This document shows, one piece after another, positions 28,211 to 38,237 of a DNA stretch of 64,000 nt. The position numbers were made by a program, and so were the translations under genes. The notes beneath the pieces are model-generated. The model did no database searches. It had not been told where the DNA came from and saw only the letters and a list, made by a program, of their open reading frames with translations. The stretch is taken from contig JARGOX010000001.1 in NCBI GenBank assembly GCA_029233925.1, positions 369,448 through 433,447 on the forward strand, in the 5' to 3' direction. Position 1 is the first letter of the stretch. The number at the start of each line of letters is the position of its first letter. This stretch comes from Rhizobiaceae bacterium. GTDB taxonomy: Bacteria > Pseudomonadota > Alphaproteobacteria > Rhizobiales > Rhizobiaceae.

Positions 28211-30340
28211 TCAACCACCAATCTTTGAAAAATCCGCAACCGATTGGGTAACCGTGCGGATCCGGCGCAGCAATGCCAGCCGATTGGCGCGCGTGGCGTC
28301 ATCGGGATCATTGACCAGCACATCATCAAAGAAGCTGTCGACCGGCTGGCGCAATTTGCCCAGTGCACGCATGGCCGTTGCAAAATCATTTTGCACCAGA
28401 GCCTTTGCTGCGGCGTCTTCTGTCAGGGCAATGGCAGTTGCAAGACTGATTTCCGCAGGTTCCTTCAGCAGGGTCTGCTCCACCGTGGCAGCAATCTCGG
28501 TGCCCTTCTTTTCTTCCGCCGCCAGAATATTTGCCGCCCGCTTGGTGCCGGCCAGCAGATTTTTTCCGTCTTCGGATTCCAGCAGTCCGCCCAAGGCCTC
28601 GACACGCTTGAGAACCATCAGAAGATCATCGGCATCGGGAGAAATCACTGCATCGATCAGGTCATGACGCGCACCCTTGTCGCGCAAATAGACCTTCAAC
28701 CGGTCATGGAAGAAGAACAGAAGATCAGCCGGTACATCAAGCTTTGCCAGTGGCAGACTGATTTCGTTTTCAAGAAACAGCCGTATAACGCCCAGTGCAG
28801 CGCGGCGCAGCGCATAGGGATCCTTCGAACCGGTGGGCTTTTCATCAATGGCCCAAAAGCCGGTCAGCGTGTCCAATTTGTCGGCCAGCGCCACAATTAT
28901 GGAAACCGGATGGCTGGGAACATCATCCGATGGTCCCTGTGGCTTGTAATGTTCTTCTATGGCCGCGGCGACCTGGCGCGTCTCACCCTGTAGCAGCGCA
29001 TATTTGCGCCCCATGGCACCCTGTAACTCAGGAAACTCGCCCACGGCCTCGGTTGTCAGGTCAGCCTTGGCCAGCAGCACGGCGCGGTCCACCTGTCTAT
29101 CCAGATCAGGTTCTTGCGCGTCTACCAGCGAAACCAGCGTTGCAGCGAGCGTACGAATGCGTTCGACGCGCTGTCCCTGACTGCCGAGCTTGGCATGGAA
29201 GGTCACATTGAGCGTATCGAGTTTGGCCATGCGCTGGTCCAGTGGCTTTGCCAGATCCAGACCGAATTTTGCGGCCGAGGCAGCCAATGTAGCCAGGTCA
29301 GGCAGGTCCGCCTGGTCGGTCTTCCAGAAATGCAGCGCATCCGACAGTCGCGCACGCACGACCTTGCCATTTCCGTGTGCTATGACCTTGCCGCCATCAG
29401 AGGCTTCGATATTTGCGGTCACAATGAATTTGTTGGTGAGTGCATCCGACTGGCCAGCAGCGCGCAGGACGAAACATTTCTGGTTTTCCTTGATTGTCAG
29501 CCTGATGACCTCGGCAGGAATGGACAGAAACTCCTTTTCAAATTCGCCCATCAAAATAACCGGCCATTCGACCAGACCGGAGACTTCTTCCAGAAGGGCG
29601 TCATCCTCGACCAGCTCAAGGCCCTGTGCAAAGGCCAGATTGCGGGCATCGGATAGGATGATTTCCCGGCGACGGTCAGCATCCAGCACGACTTTTGCTT
29701 TTTCGAGTTTTTGTGCATAGTCCTCGAAACGGCGAACAATGATTGCTTCCGGGGCGTGAAAGCGGTGCCCATAGGTCACATTGCCTGACACCAGGCCGTC
29801 CACCTCAAATGCAACCACAATGGGCTCTTCGGTTTCCGGCCCGAAGGTGCACAGGATTGACTGCAGCGGGCGAACCCAACGCAAGGAGCCGGGTTGGGCA
29901 GACGCAGCGCCCCAGCGCATGGATTTGGGCCAGGGAAAGTTCTTGATGATGCCGGGCATGATGTCGGCAATGATGGTTTCCGCATTACGGCCTGGCTTTT
30001 CCATGACGGCCACATAGAAATCACCCTTTTTGGGATCTGTCCTGACGCTCGCCTGATCAACGGACGTCAGGCCTGCACCCCGCAGAAAACCGGCGATTGC
30101 CTTTTCCGGCGCATCGGTGCGCGGACCCTTGCGTTCTTCGCGGATATCGGCCGATCGGGCATTTATTCCACGCACATCAAGCGTCAACCGGCGCGGCGTC
30201 CAGTATTCCCGCGCAGCCTCATAGGTCAGACCGGCGTCCACAAGGCCATCCGTCACCAGCTTTTTCAGGTCGCCAGCAGCTTTTCGCTGCATTCTGGCAG
30301 GGATTTCTTCGGAGCGAAGTTCAAGCAAAAGGTCGGGCAT
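28211..30340 (-). CDS. glyS: glycyl-tRNA synthetase beta subunit GlyS
   Basis: 709-residue beta subunit of the heterotetrameric bacterial glycyl-tRNA synthetase; binds tRNA. The N-terminus [17 protein letters not shown] and the internal [16 protein letters not shown] and ATHEMKS-free HD-like core ([36 protein letters not shown]) are characteristic. The C-terminal anticodon-binding-type domain ends [30 protein letters not shown]. It lies 46 bp downstream of glyQ and is the end of a likely long minus-strand operon. Confidence 0.95.
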   Translation of the reverse strand: MPDLLLELRSEEIPARMQRKAAGDLKKLVTDGLVDAGLTYEAAREYWTPRRLTLDVRGINARSADIREERKGPRTDAPEKAIAGFLRGAGLTSVDQASVRTDPKKGDFYVAVMEKPGRNAETIIADIMPGIIKNFPWPKSMRWGAASAQPGSLRWVRPLQSILCTFGPETEEPIVVAFEVDGLVSGNVTYGHRFHAPEAIIVRRFEDYAQKLEKAKVVLDADRRREIILSDARNLAFAQGLELVEDDALLEEVSGLVEWPVILMGEFEKEFLSIPAEVIRLTIKENQKCFVLRAAGQSDALTNKFIVTANIEASDGGKVIAHGNGKVVRARLSDALHFWKTDQADLPDLATLAASAAKFGLDLAKPLDQRMAKLDTLNVTFHAKLGSQGQRVERIRTLAATLVSLVDAQEPDLDRQVDRAVLLAKADLTTEAVGEFPELQGAMGRKYALLQGETRQVAAAIEEHYKPQGPSDDVPSHPVSIIVALADKLDTLTGFWAIDEKPTGSKDPYALRRAALGVIRLFLENEISLPLAKLDVPADLLFFFHDRLKVYLRDKGARHDLIDAVISPDADDLLMVLKRVEALGGLLESEDGKNLLAGTKRAANILAAEEKKGTEIAATVEQTLLKEPAEISLATAIALTEDAAAKALVQNDFATAMRALGKLRQPVDSFFDDVLVNDPDDATRANRLALLRRIRTVTQSVADFSKIGG

Positions 30341-30386
30341 GGGTGATCACATCATCTTGATTGATAAAATTTTCCGGCGGTATTTG

Positions 30387-31358
30387 TCAGCCCTTCTGAG
30401 GCTCAAAACCACCGGCATCCGTCAGCAAATAGGCTTCTCCGCACATTTTGGAGAGATTGCGCACACGCAGGATATAACTCTGTCGCTCGGTCACGGAGAT
30501 GACACCGCGCGCATCCAGCAGATTGAAGACGTGGGAAGCCTTGATACATTGGTCATAGGCTGGAAAGACACATTTGTGCATGCCCGCGGGGTCCGATCCG
30601 CCAGCCCCCTCCTGCAGCAGGGATTGGCATTCGGCTTCGGCGTCATCAAAGTGCCTGAGCAGCAGCGACGTATCGGCATATTCGAAATTGTGCCGGGAAT
30701 ATTCCTGCTCCGCCTGCAAGAAGACATCCCCGTAGGTCACCTTGTTGTTTTCACCACCATTGAAATTCAGGTCATAGACATTGTCTACGCCCTGGACATA
30801 CATGGCCAGCCGCTCAAGTCCATAGGTCAGTTCGCCGGCAACAGGGGCACATTCGATGCCGCAAACCTGCTGAAAATAGGTAAATTGCGAAACTTCCATG
30901 CCGTCACACCAGCACTCCCAGCCAAGACCCCAGGCACCCAGCGTCGGGCTTTCCCAGTCATCTTCGACAAAACGGATGTCGTGCAGCAAGGGATCAATGC
31001 CGATTGCCTTCAGCGAGCCCAGATAGAGCTCCTGCAGGTTGGGAGGCGATGGTTTGAGCAGCACCTGATACTGGTAATAATGCTGCAGCCGGTTGGGGTT
31101 CTCGCCGTAGCGCCCATCCGTTGGGCGCCGCGAAGGCTGCACATAGGCGGCATTCCATGGACGCGGCCCCAGTGAGCGCAATGTCGTGGCCGGATGAAAA
31201 GTCCCGGCCCCAACTTCCATGTCATAGGGCTGCAGGATCAGGCAGCCGTATTCGGCCCAATAATTGTGCAGAGTCAGGATCAGACCCTGAAAGGATCGGG
31301 TCGGATGCATGTGAGATGGTTGCGTATCAGACAATTGCTGCGGCTTGGTCGATGTCAT
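30387..31358 (-). CDS. glyQ: glycyl-tRNA synthetase alpha subunit GlyQ
   Basis: 323-residue catalytic alpha subunit, a class II synthetase core. [41 protein letters not shown], and [24 protein letters not shown] are near-invariant GlyQ segments. Start set at the ATG at 31358 ([11 protein letters not shown]), giving a short N-terminal tail as in rhizobial homologues I recall. An ATG at 31310 (MHPTRSF) is a shorter alternative, and a longer frame to 31403 exists. Neither start has a strong ribosome-binding site. Confidence 0.94.
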   Translation of the reverse strand: MTSTKPQQLSDTQPSHMHPTRSFQGLILTLHNYWAEYGCLILQPYDMEVGAGTFHPATTLRSLGPRPWNAAYVQPSRRPTDGRYGENPNRLQHYYQYQVLLKPSPPNLQELYLGSLKAIGIDPLLHDIRFVEDDWESPTLGAWGLGWECWCDGMEVSQFTYFQQVCGIECAPVAGELTYGLERLAMYVQGVDNVYDLNFNGGENNKVTYGDVFLQAEQEYSRHNFEYADTSLLLRHFDDAEAECQSLLQEGAGGSDPAGMHKCVFPAYDQCIKASHVFNLLDARGVISVTERQSYILRVRNLSKMCGEAYLLTDAGGFEPQKG

Positions 31359-31494
31359 GGAACATATCCGGAAGTAAATGAGAATGCGCCGGACACGTGC
31401 CATGCAGGCCTTGCGCGGTCAAGACTCTAAAGTCTTAAACGATATTCCGGTTGGGCTGTCCGTCACGAACTCTGGCCAACAATCAACAGGGCAC

Positions 31495-31692
31495 TCAGGC
31501 CTCGTCATCGGGCCCTTCCACCCGGTATTCGCCGGTTTTCGGGTCCTTGACCAATGTGCCGCTGGCACCGGTTTTGGTTTCGTCTTTCGCCCTGCGTACC
31601 GATTTGCTGACGCGCTCGGCGTCCTTGACCATTTTCTTGTAACCAAACCAGCCGACAAGTCCGACGGCCACCAGAAGGAGCAGTTGCGCCAT
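31495..31692 (-). CDS. small single-pass membrane protein
   Basis: 65 residues. One N-terminal membrane helix (AQLLLLVAVGLVGWFGYKK, about 2-18) leads into a charged cytoplasmic tail with KSVRRAKDETKTGASGTLVKDPKTGEYRVEGPDDE. The TLVKDPKTGEYRV pattern is one I recall in short conserved hypothetical proteins of rhizobia. It lies between the S49 peptidase and glyQ on the same strand, so it is probably part of that operon. Function unknown. Confidence 0.7.
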   Translation of the reverse strand: MAQLLLLVAVGLVGWFGYKKMVKDAERVSKSVRRAKDETKTGASGTLVKDPKTGEYRVEGPDDEA

Positions 31693-31886
31693 ATTCAGAT
31701 CCCCTCGTCCTTATCTCCAAGGCCTTGCCCGGCCGGGAGAACAATAACAACTGAACAGATTGTTTTCGAAGTGGTCGGGACCTCGCACAATCTGATAATT
31801 TCCCGACCTTCTACAGGATTGCAGCAACAATGAGAACTGCTGCCATCGCAAGAGCCCGCATTCATTGTTGCAGGCGCTGAACCGCG

Positions 31887-32747
31887 CTACATTCCGAAGC
31901 GCGCCCACATAGCCCTTTCTTCGACCACGTCCGCAGCGCCAGAAGCGGCCGCCCCGGCAATCCGGGTCGCAAGGTCACCGACGGCTGCACCCGGCATCTT
32001 GCGTCCGAACAGGCCGCGTGGCGTGGTGATCAGCCGCAATTTGGTCTTCGCGCCAAAACGCTTCTTGAGGAAGGACCGCATGTCACCCAGTTCATCAACG
32101 AGACCTAGTTCCTTGCCTGTGATACCGGACCAGAACAGACCGGTGAAAAGATCATCATTGTCTGCCAGCTTTGCACCACGGCGCTCCTTCACCATATCGA
32201 TGAAGACCTTGTGGACTTCCAGCTGCAGGGATTTGAGGTGTTCGACATCTGCCTTGTTTTCCGGCTGAAACGGGTCAAGCGTGGCTTTGTTCTTGCCCGC
32301 CGTATGGACGCGTCGTTCCACACCGATCTTTTTGATCAGGCCGGTAAATCCGAAACTGGAGGAGACGACTCCGATCGAGCCAACGATGGAGGACGGATCG
32401 GCAATAATCTCGTCTCCGGCAACGGCAATCATGTAACCGCCTGAGGCGGCAACATCCTCGACGAAAACAAAAACCTTCTTTTTCTTCTCTTCGGCCAGGT
32501 CGCGAATGCGGCGAAAGATCAGACGCGACTGCACCGGTGATCCACCGGGAGAATTGATGGATATGGCAATGGCCGGTGCATCCTTGTCGGCAAACGCCTT
32601 GTTCAGCAGCGGTGCAACGGTGGCAATATTCAGGGCCGGTCGGAATTGCGAACCCCCACTCATGATAACGCCCTGCAGCTGGATAACCGGAATGGTGATC
32701 TCGTTGCGTCTGAAACGCTTGGGGAGAAGGGATTTGTAAAACGCCAT
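31887..32747 (-). CDS. S49 family serine peptidase (SppA/SohB-like)
   Basis: 286-residue signal-peptide-peptidase-type serine protease. The Ser-Lys dyad is readable: Ser102 in VEDVAASGGYMIA, and Lys154 in AGKNKATLDPF, where the family lysine sits. INSPGGSPVQS and SIVGSIGVVSS are conserved. No clear signal anchor is present at the N-terminus (MAFYKSLLPKRFRRNEITIPVIQL), so it may be peripheral or cytoplasmic. The ATG at 32747 is preferred to an ATG 20 residues upstream. It is likely to degrade leftover signal peptides or membrane protein fragments. Confidence 0.88.
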   Translation of the reverse strand: MAFYKSLLPKRFRRNEITIPVIQLQGVIMSGGSQFRPALNIATVAPLLNKAFADKDAPAIAISINSPGGSPVQSRLIFRRIRDLAEEKKKKVFVFVEDVAASGGYMIAVAGDEIIADPSSIVGSIGVVSSSFGFTGLIKKIGVERRVHTAGKNKATLDPFQPENKADVEHLKSLQLEVHKVFIDMVKERRGAKLADNDDLFTGLFWSGITGKELGLVDELGDMRSFLKKRFGAKTKLRLITTPRGLFGRKMPGAAVGDLATRIAGAAASGAADVVEERAMWARFGM

Positions 32748-32831
32748 ATTGACCGCCTGTTCTGGAAAATGATGTCCCAGATGTATGTATTCCCACGCGA
32801 AAGACAATGGCTGATCGTTGCAGCAAGCCAG

Positions 32832-33656
32832 CTATCTCGTCAGGCTGGCGCGGCCATTGCTGAGATCATCGACACGGGCGGAGAAAGCCCGCTCCGTTCC
32901 ATCGTGGACAAACAAGGGCGGACACAGGGCCAGGCGGGCGCGGCTTGCCTTGATGCCGGTCAGCAAGATGCGAATGGCGTTCTGGCCGGGTCGCGGATGA
33001 ACCGGCGTCACCTGCAGGCCGCCAAAGCGCCGATCACAGGCGCTGATGATTTCCGCCAGGGAATGTGGTCGCGCGATCAGCGACAATTGTCCGCCTGGCC
33101 TTGCAATGGCGCAGGCGGTGCGTATCCATTGCGAAAACATATGCTCGGTCATTGCGTGTGCCTCGGCCTTCAAATCGTCTGGCGTTGTACGATCGGTGCT
33201 GTCATTGAAAGGCGGATTCATGATGACATGATCATAGAGGCTGTCGGCCAGACCGGCGGCCAAGCGCGCGCGCCCACCGAGAGCGACATCGGCCTGCAGC
33301 ACACTGATGCGGGATGCGAGGTGCCGGTTTTGAGGCAAAATCATGGAGCGGTTTGCGCATTCAACCATTTGGGCTGAACGCTCAAACAGCGTCACAAGCA
33401 AATCGGGAATACGGCTTGCGACCGCAAATCCTGCCGCCCCGGCCCCTGCACCAAGATCCGCCAATCTGCCGACGGCGTCATCCGGCACCAATGCGGCCAG
33501 CAGCATGGCATCCAGGCCAGCACGATGCCCCTTGCCTTCCGGTTGCACCAGGTAAAAGCCACCGTGATGGAAGGCATCGATAGTGTGCGGCGCAGCAATG
33601 TCGGTTTCATTATCCCGGCAACCATCCGCTTTGGTCCGGTTTGTTGCCACGGTCAT
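32832..33656 (-). CDS. methyltransferase, TrmN6/YfiC-like (tRNA1(Val) A37-N6 type)
   Basis: 274 residues. Rossmann methyltransferase with the SAM loop LADLGAGAGAAGFAVASR (about 66-83) and the N6-adenine/glutamine catalytic motif NPPF (VIMNPPFNDS, about 146-155). The front segment GGFYLVQPEGKGHRAGLDAMLLAALV is the usual YfiC-family opening. Its start overlaps the DUF2007 stop by a few bases (two ATG codons at 33659 and 33656 are possible), so the two are coupled. The tRNA target is inferred from family only. Confidence 0.82.
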   Translation of the reverse strand: MTVATNRTKADGCRDNETDIAAPHTIDAFHHGGFYLVQPEGKGHRAGLDAMLLAALVPDDAVGRLADLGAGAGAAGFAVASRIPDLLVTLFERSAQMVECANRSMILPQNRHLASRISVLQADVALGGRARLAAGLADSLYDHVIMNPPFNDSTDRTTPDDLKAEAHAMTEHMFSQWIRTACAIARPGGQLSLIARPHSLAEIISACDRRFGGLQVTPVHPRPGQNAIRILLTGIKASRARLALCPPLFVHDGTERAFSARVDDLSNGRASLTR

Positions 33657-33883
33657 CAATTTTGCTGTCTGAGCTCATCTGCAAGGCCGGCCGCCTCGAC
33701 AAGTTTGCGGGCCTCAACGATACGTTCGGCGTCGACAAGAAGGCGCCGGGAGAGCGCACCAATGGACCCATCGAGAACACTCATGTTTTCGTCTGCAATG
33801 AAATAGACAATGCCGGCTTCCTTGAGCAAAGTGCCGACGAAAGACAGGGTCACAACATTGTTGGTGCGGATCAATTCCTCCAT
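33656..33883 (-). CDS. DUF2007 domain-containing protein
   Basis: 75-residue single-domain protein with the DUF2007 pattern EELIRTNNVVTLSFVGTLLKEAGI, then the MSVLDGSIGALSRRLLVDAERIVEARKLV body. The fold is a small alpha/beta domain related to signal-transducing PII-like folds; function unknown. It is the first gene of a minus-strand run leading through the methyltransferase, S49 peptidase and small membrane protein to glyQS. It stands head to head with the polyprenyl synthase gene. Confidence 0.85.
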   Translation of the reverse strand: MEELIRTNNVVTLSFVGTLLKEAGIVYFIADENMSVLDGSIGALSRRLLVDAERIVEARKLVEAAGLADELRQQN

Positions 33884-34156
33884 ATTTCAGTCCTTTCAGC
33901 TTGGGTTGGTGCAGCTCGTTTTTGCTCGGCAAGACGATTGAAGCCGACCTTTTTTGTTCTATATGCCACTCAGCAGCAGATATGTCGCTTTTTCACCAAA
34001 GGTATTCAATATTGAGTTACTTTCGCAAAAAACACCAATGGCACGGAAAATTGTATGTGAGTCAGGGGCTTTTATGCTGCGCTGCGTCGATTCTTCACTT
34101 GTACCCGGACCGACCGTTTTCTATTGTCCCACGCAACATATACAGGAGTCTGCATA

Positions 34157-35173
34157 TTGGGCGTTGTCATTCCGCTTGAGGATAAGAATAAATATACAGC
34201 TTCAGTCAAGCCACTCGTAGAGCTGACCCGATCCGATATGGAGCGGGTGAACCAGTTGATCCTGTCCAAAGCCGGATCGGATGTCGCGATGATACCCGAA
34301 GTCGCCAATCATCTGATCTCTTCAGGCGGCAAGCGGCTGCGTCCTATGCTGACACTGGCTTCGGCAGGTATGTTCGGCTACGAGGGCGACCATCACATCA
34401 AGCTGGCGACGAGTGTGGAGTTCATGCACACGGCAACCCTGCTGCATGATGATGTTGTTGACGAAAGTGACCTGCGCCGCGGCAAGTCGACGGCGCGCAT
34501 GATCTGGGGCAATCAGGCCAGCGTGCTTGTCGGTGATTTCCTGCTCGGGCAGGCATTCAGAATGATGGTTGAAGTCGGTTCGCTGGAAGCACTGGATGTG
34601 CTTTCCGGCGCCGCCGCAATTATTGCCGAAGGCGAAGTTCTGCAATTGTCGGTTTCCAAGAACATGGAAACGACTGAGGACGACTATCTTTCCGTCATCC
34701 GTGCCAAGACTGCTGCATTGTTTTCCGCCGCGGCGGAAGTCGGTCCGATCATCGCTGGCGCCAGCAAGGCGGAACGTGATGCTCTGCGTTCCTACGGCAC
34801 CAATCTCGGATTGGCTTTTCAGCTCGTCGACGATGTTCTGGACTATAATGGACATGCGCAAAACCTGGGCAAGAATGTCGGCGATGATTTCCGGGAAGGA
34901 AAAATCACCTTGCCGGTTGTTCTGTCCTACAGGCGCGGAACGGATGCAGATCGTGCCTTTTGGCGTTCGGCCATAGAAGAGGGTGGCAATGACGACAAGG
35001 CGCTGGAAAAAGCCCTTGGCCTGATCACCAAGTCCAATGCCCTCAGCGACACGATCATACGCGCGGAACACTATGGTGCCGTTGCCCGCGATGCCTTGGC
35101 GCCAATGGCAGAAACAAAAGCAAAGTCTGCACTACTGGAAGTGATAGATTTTTGTATCAGCCGGATAAACTAA
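34157..35173 (+). CDS. polyprenyl diphosphate synthase (octaprenyl/decaprenyl type)
   Basis: 338-residue trans-prenyltransferase building the ubiquinone side chain. First aspartate-rich motif D98-D-V-V-D102 in LLHDDVVDES, second FQLVDDVLDYNG near 228, plus GGKRLRPMLTLA. No ATG gives a sensible N-terminus. The TTG at 34157 is the likely start: it sits eight bases after AGGAG (34144-34148) and opens as (M)GVVIPLEDKNK, which matches rhizobial homologues I recall. A TTG at 34124 also fits the frame but lacks such a site. Chain length (C40 or C50) is not determinable, so no symbol is given. Confidence 0.88.
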   Translation: MGVVIPLEDKNKYTASVKPLVELTRSDMERVNQLILSKAGSDVAMIPEVANHLISSGGKRLRPMLTLASAGMFGYEGDHHIKLATSVEFMHTATLLHDDVVDESDLRRGKSTARMIWGNQASVLVGDFLLGQAFRMMVEVGSLEALDVLSGAAAIIAEGEVLQLSVSKNMETTEDDYLSVIRAKTAALFSAAAEVGPIIAGASKAERDALRSYGTNLGLAFQLVDDVLDYNGHAQNLGKNVGDDFREGKITLPVVLSYRRGTDADRAFWRSAIEEGGNDDKALEKALGLITKSNALSDTIIRAEHYGAVARDALAPMAETKAKSALLEVIDFCISRIN

Positions 35174-35273
35174 GCCGATAATCACGTCTGCTTGCTGCAT
35201 TGGCTGAAAAAAGCCATGCTTCAGGTGATACAACCATTGCGAAATAGAGAACCAAAAGCGGGAAACGGAACAG

Positions 35274-37271
35274 ATGCGGCCAAATAAATTTATGAATGCT
35301 GTCGGTGCAGCCGCCATCAGCCTGCTATTGTCTCTGACTGCCCATGCCGAAGATGAGACAAGACGGGCAGATTTTGATACCGCCAGAATAAACAGTTTCT
35401 CCGGTGCCCTGCTTGCAGGACGAACCGCCGAGGCTGATCGGGATCGCGCAACCGCCATTGCCATGTATGAAAAGGCGCTGGAATTCGAAAACGACAATTC
35501 TGATATCAAGCGACGCCTGATGATCATGCTGTTCGCCAGCGGCAGATTTGATGAAGGCGTCGAAATTGCCTTGGAACTCAAGGGCGATCCTGCCATAGAA
35601 AGCACCGCTCGCCTGGCACTTGGCATCGACAGCATCCGCCAGCGCGAATATTCCAATGCACAAAACCTGCTCAGCTACGAGGGCGTCAACGATCTGGAGA
35701 AGCTGCTTTATGGTTTGCTGAAGTCCTGGGCCTATTTCGGCGATGACAAAGGGGAAGAAGCACAAGCGATGATCGATTCGCTGGAGGGCCCCGAGTGGTA
35801 CACAATATTCAAAAATTTCCACAGCGCCGCCCTGCAGGAGGCCCTGGGAAACACGGAAAAGGCAAAACAACTTTATACCGCAGTCATTGCCGATCAAAAT
35901 AATGCAGGTACGGCGCCCGATACCTATATTCGATCGGTCATGGCCCTGGCGGGGCTCGAGGCACGCGAGGGAAACACGCAAAAAGCCTATGATGCCGTAG
36001 CTACAGGAACCGCATTTACACCGGGTTACACGCCACTCAAAGCCCTGCGCGAACGCATTGATGCGGGTGACCCGCCAAAGGCGGATATTCGCACATCTGA
36101 ACAAGGTGCCGCTGCCGTTCTCTACACGATCGGCAGTGCTCTCAATCGCAGTGGGGCTGAGGATCTTGTTTCCCTTTATCTGAATTTTGCCATTGCACTC
36201 GATCCTCAAAATGATTCCGTTTTGATCATTCTGGCCGGTCTGGCGGAAAATCTGGGCAACCCGGAACAGGCCATCGATATATACCGTAAAGTGCCGGAGG
36301 ATTCCGTCGTGCGGCGTGTTTCGGAGCTTCAACTGGGGCTTAATCTGGCAGATCTTGGGCAGTTGGAAGAAGCAAAAACCCATCTGAGCAATCTCATTGA
36401 AGAAGATCCGAGCGACATGCGCTCCTATCTTGCCTACGGCAGCGTCCTGTCGGATGCCAAAGCCTACCGTGAAATGGCCAACAATTACGATCGCGCGGTC
36501 AAGGTGATCGGCCTTTTGCCCGATCGTTCCGAATGGAACATCTTCTATCAACGCGGCATCGCCTATGAGCGCCTGGGAGAATGGGAAAAAGCCGAGCCCA
36601 ATTTCAAAAGGGCGCTGGAACTCGTGCCCAACCAGCCGCAGGTCATGAATTATCTGGGTTATTCCTGGATTGATATGAACATCAATCTTGAGGAAGGCCT
36701 GGAACTGATCCGCAATGCAGTGCGGGCGCGACCCAATGACGGCTATATCGTTGATTCTCTTGGCTGGGCCTATTACCGGCTTGGCAATTTTGAGGATGCG
36801 GTCAAGGAACTTGAGCGGGCTGTTGAAATCCGCCCCGCAGACCCGACAATCAATGATCATCTGGGTGACGCCTACTGGCGGGCCGGCCGCGAACTGGAAG
36901 CCCGATTCCAGTGGGAACGAACCCTGACAATGGAACCCGCAGCCGAGGAAATCCCGGCAATCAAACGGAAGATTGCCGAGGGTTTGCCTGCCCTTGCTGA
37001 CACGGTGCTATCGGCAGCAAATAACGAAATCGCGCCCGTCGAAACCAAAGTCGTCAAGAAACCAACACAGAGCGAACCGAATAGTGGGAAGGAGCTTGTC
37101 GAGGAGGTTGCCCTGACGGATTATGTGGTCAAACCCGGGCAATCACTTTGGAAGATTGCCGATGAAATACTGGGCGGTGGCAATCTCTACCAATCGATCC
37201 TGCAACTGAACCCATCGCTTAAAAGCAATCCCGATCTGATACACCCGGGTCAGATCATCAAATTGCCCTGA
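35274..37271 (+). CDS. exported TPR-repeat protein with C-terminal LysM domain
   Basis: 665 residues. Signal peptide about 1-25 (FMNAVGAAAISLLLSLTAHAE). A long array of tetratricopeptide-type helical pairs runs from about 35 to 590, clearest at FYQRGIAYERLGEWEKAEPNFKRALELVPNQPQVMNYLGYSW and VDSLGWAYYRLGNFEDAVKELERAVEIRPADPTINDHLGDAYWR. A linker with Lys/Thr/Pro follows. Residues about 617-665 form a LysM peptidoglycan-binding module (DYVVKPGQSLWKIADEIL ... IHPGQIIKLP). TPR genes in front of ispE are common in alphaproteobacteria; a LysM tail on them is not something I recall. It is probably periplasmic, scaffolding an envelope complex. Confidence 0.85.
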   Translation: MRPNKFMNAVGAAAISLLLSLTAHAEDETRRADFDTARINSFSGALLAGRTAEADRDRATAIAMYEKALEFENDNSDIKRRLMIMLFASGRFDEGVEIALELKGDPAIESTARLALGIDSIRQREYSNAQNLLSYEGVNDLEKLLYGLLKSWAYFGDDKGEEAQAMIDSLEGPEWYTIFKNFHSAALQEALGNTEKAKQLYTAVIADQNNAGTAPDTYIRSVMALAGLEAREGNTQKAYDAVATGTAFTPGYTPLKALRERIDAGDPPKADIRTSEQGAAAVLYTIGSALNRSGAEDLVSLYLNFAIALDPQNDSVLIILAGLAENLGNPEQAIDIYRKVPEDSVVRRVSELQLGLNLADLGQLEEAKTHLSNLIEEDPSDMRSYLAYGSVLSDAKAYREMANNYDRAVKVIGLLPDRSEWNIFYQRGIAYERLGEWEKAEPNFKRALELVPNQPQVMNYLGYSWIDMNINLEEGLELIRNAVRARPNDGYIVDSLGWAYYRLGNFEDAVKELERAVEIRPADPTINDHLGDAYWRAGRELEARFQWERTLTMEPAAEEIPAIKRKIAEGLPALADTVLSAANNEIAPVETKVVKKPTQSEPNSGKELVEEVALTDYVVKPGQSLWKIADEILGGGNLYQSILQLNPSLKSNPDLIHPGQIIKLP

Positions 37272-37343
37272 CGTGTTACTCATGGTAGTCTCGTTGCAAC
37301 ATGCCACAGGGAACTTGCATCTGACATTTCCGGAAATGCTCCC

Positions 37344-38222
37344 ATGAAAGACATCGTTGAGGTTGCCCGGGCCAAAATCAATCTGGCTCTTCACGTCACG
37401 GGCCAGCGTTCCGATGGCTATCACCTGATTGACAGCCTTGTGACATTTGCCGATTTTGGTGACGTTTTGACCTTTTCCGATGCAACCTCGGACAGGTTGA
37501 CCATTTATGGAGCCTTTGCGGCAAACCTTGAAAACGACGGCGATAATCTCGTCGTGCGCGCCAGAGACGCTCTGCGCGCTCATGCCGTGGACAAGGGACA
37601 CGAAGCCGGACCTGTTGCCATCCGCCTTGAAAAAAACCTGCCGGTTGCCTCTGGTGTTGGTGGCGGTTCAGCAGATGCCGCCGCCACTTTACGCGGCCTC
37701 TCGCGTTACTGGGACCTTCCAAAGGGCAGTATTGACAGCGCCGCAGTGGCTGCAACATTGGGTGCAGACGTGCCCATGTGCCTTGTCTCCGTGCCGTTGA
37801 TTGCCCGAGGTATTGGTGATGCCCTTGCACCAGCCACCACCCTGCCCTCCGTGTCCCTGTTGCTGGTCAATCCGCTTGAGGAAATTTCGACAACCGAGGT
37901 TTTCGGTGCCCTTGCAGACAAGAACAATGCGCCGCTGACACTGGATAGGATACCGGACAATCTGGACACGCTTGTAGCCGTCCTGAAAAATGCCCGCAAT
38001 GACCTGGAAAAACCCGCAGAGACATTGACTCCCCTGCTCGGTGTCGTGCGTAAAGCACTGCAATACCATCACCCCGAAATCGTTCGCATGTCGGGCTCAG
38101 GCGCGACCTTTTTTGGTATTTTTCGCGATCTTCAAGCCGCACAATTTGCCGCCGAGGCGCTCAATGCCAGCTATCCGCACTGGTATATACACGCGTGCAC
38201 AACCCGTTCGATCGCTCCATGA
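37344..38222 (+). CDS. ispE: 4-diphosphocytidyl-2-C-methyl-D-erythritol kinase IspE
   Basis: 292-residue GHMP kinase of the MEP pathway. N-terminal VARAKINLALHVTGQRSDGYH (K11, N13 substrate contacts), ATP loop LPVASGVGGGSADAAATLRGLS at about 99-120, and C-terminal MSGSGATFFGIF. Starts 72 bp after the TPR-LysM gene and ends 15 bp before moaB, so it is plausibly co-transcribed with both. It works downstream of Dxs, encoded about 30 kb away in this window. Confidence 0.94.
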   Translation: MKDIVEVARAKINLALHVTGQRSDGYHLIDSLVTFADFGDVLTFSDATSDRLTIYGAFAANLENDGDNLVVRARDALRAHAVDKGHEAGPVAIRLEKNLPVASGVGGGSADAAATLRGLSRYWDLPKGSIDSAAVAATLGADVPMCLVSVPLIARGIGDALAPATTLPSVSLLLVNPLEEISTTEVFGALADKNNAPLTLDRIPDNLDTLVAVLKNARNDLEKPAETLTPLLGVVRKALQYHHPEIVRMSGSGATFFGIFRDLQAAQFAAEALNASYPHWYIHACTTRSIAP

Positions 38223-38237
38223 CAATTTACGGAATTC

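Noticed and set aside
35325-36860. 511-residue open frame on the minus strand inside the TPR-LysM gene
   Set aside because: It is antisense to a clear coding gene, its translation resembles no protein family, and long shadow frames are common in sequence of this composition.
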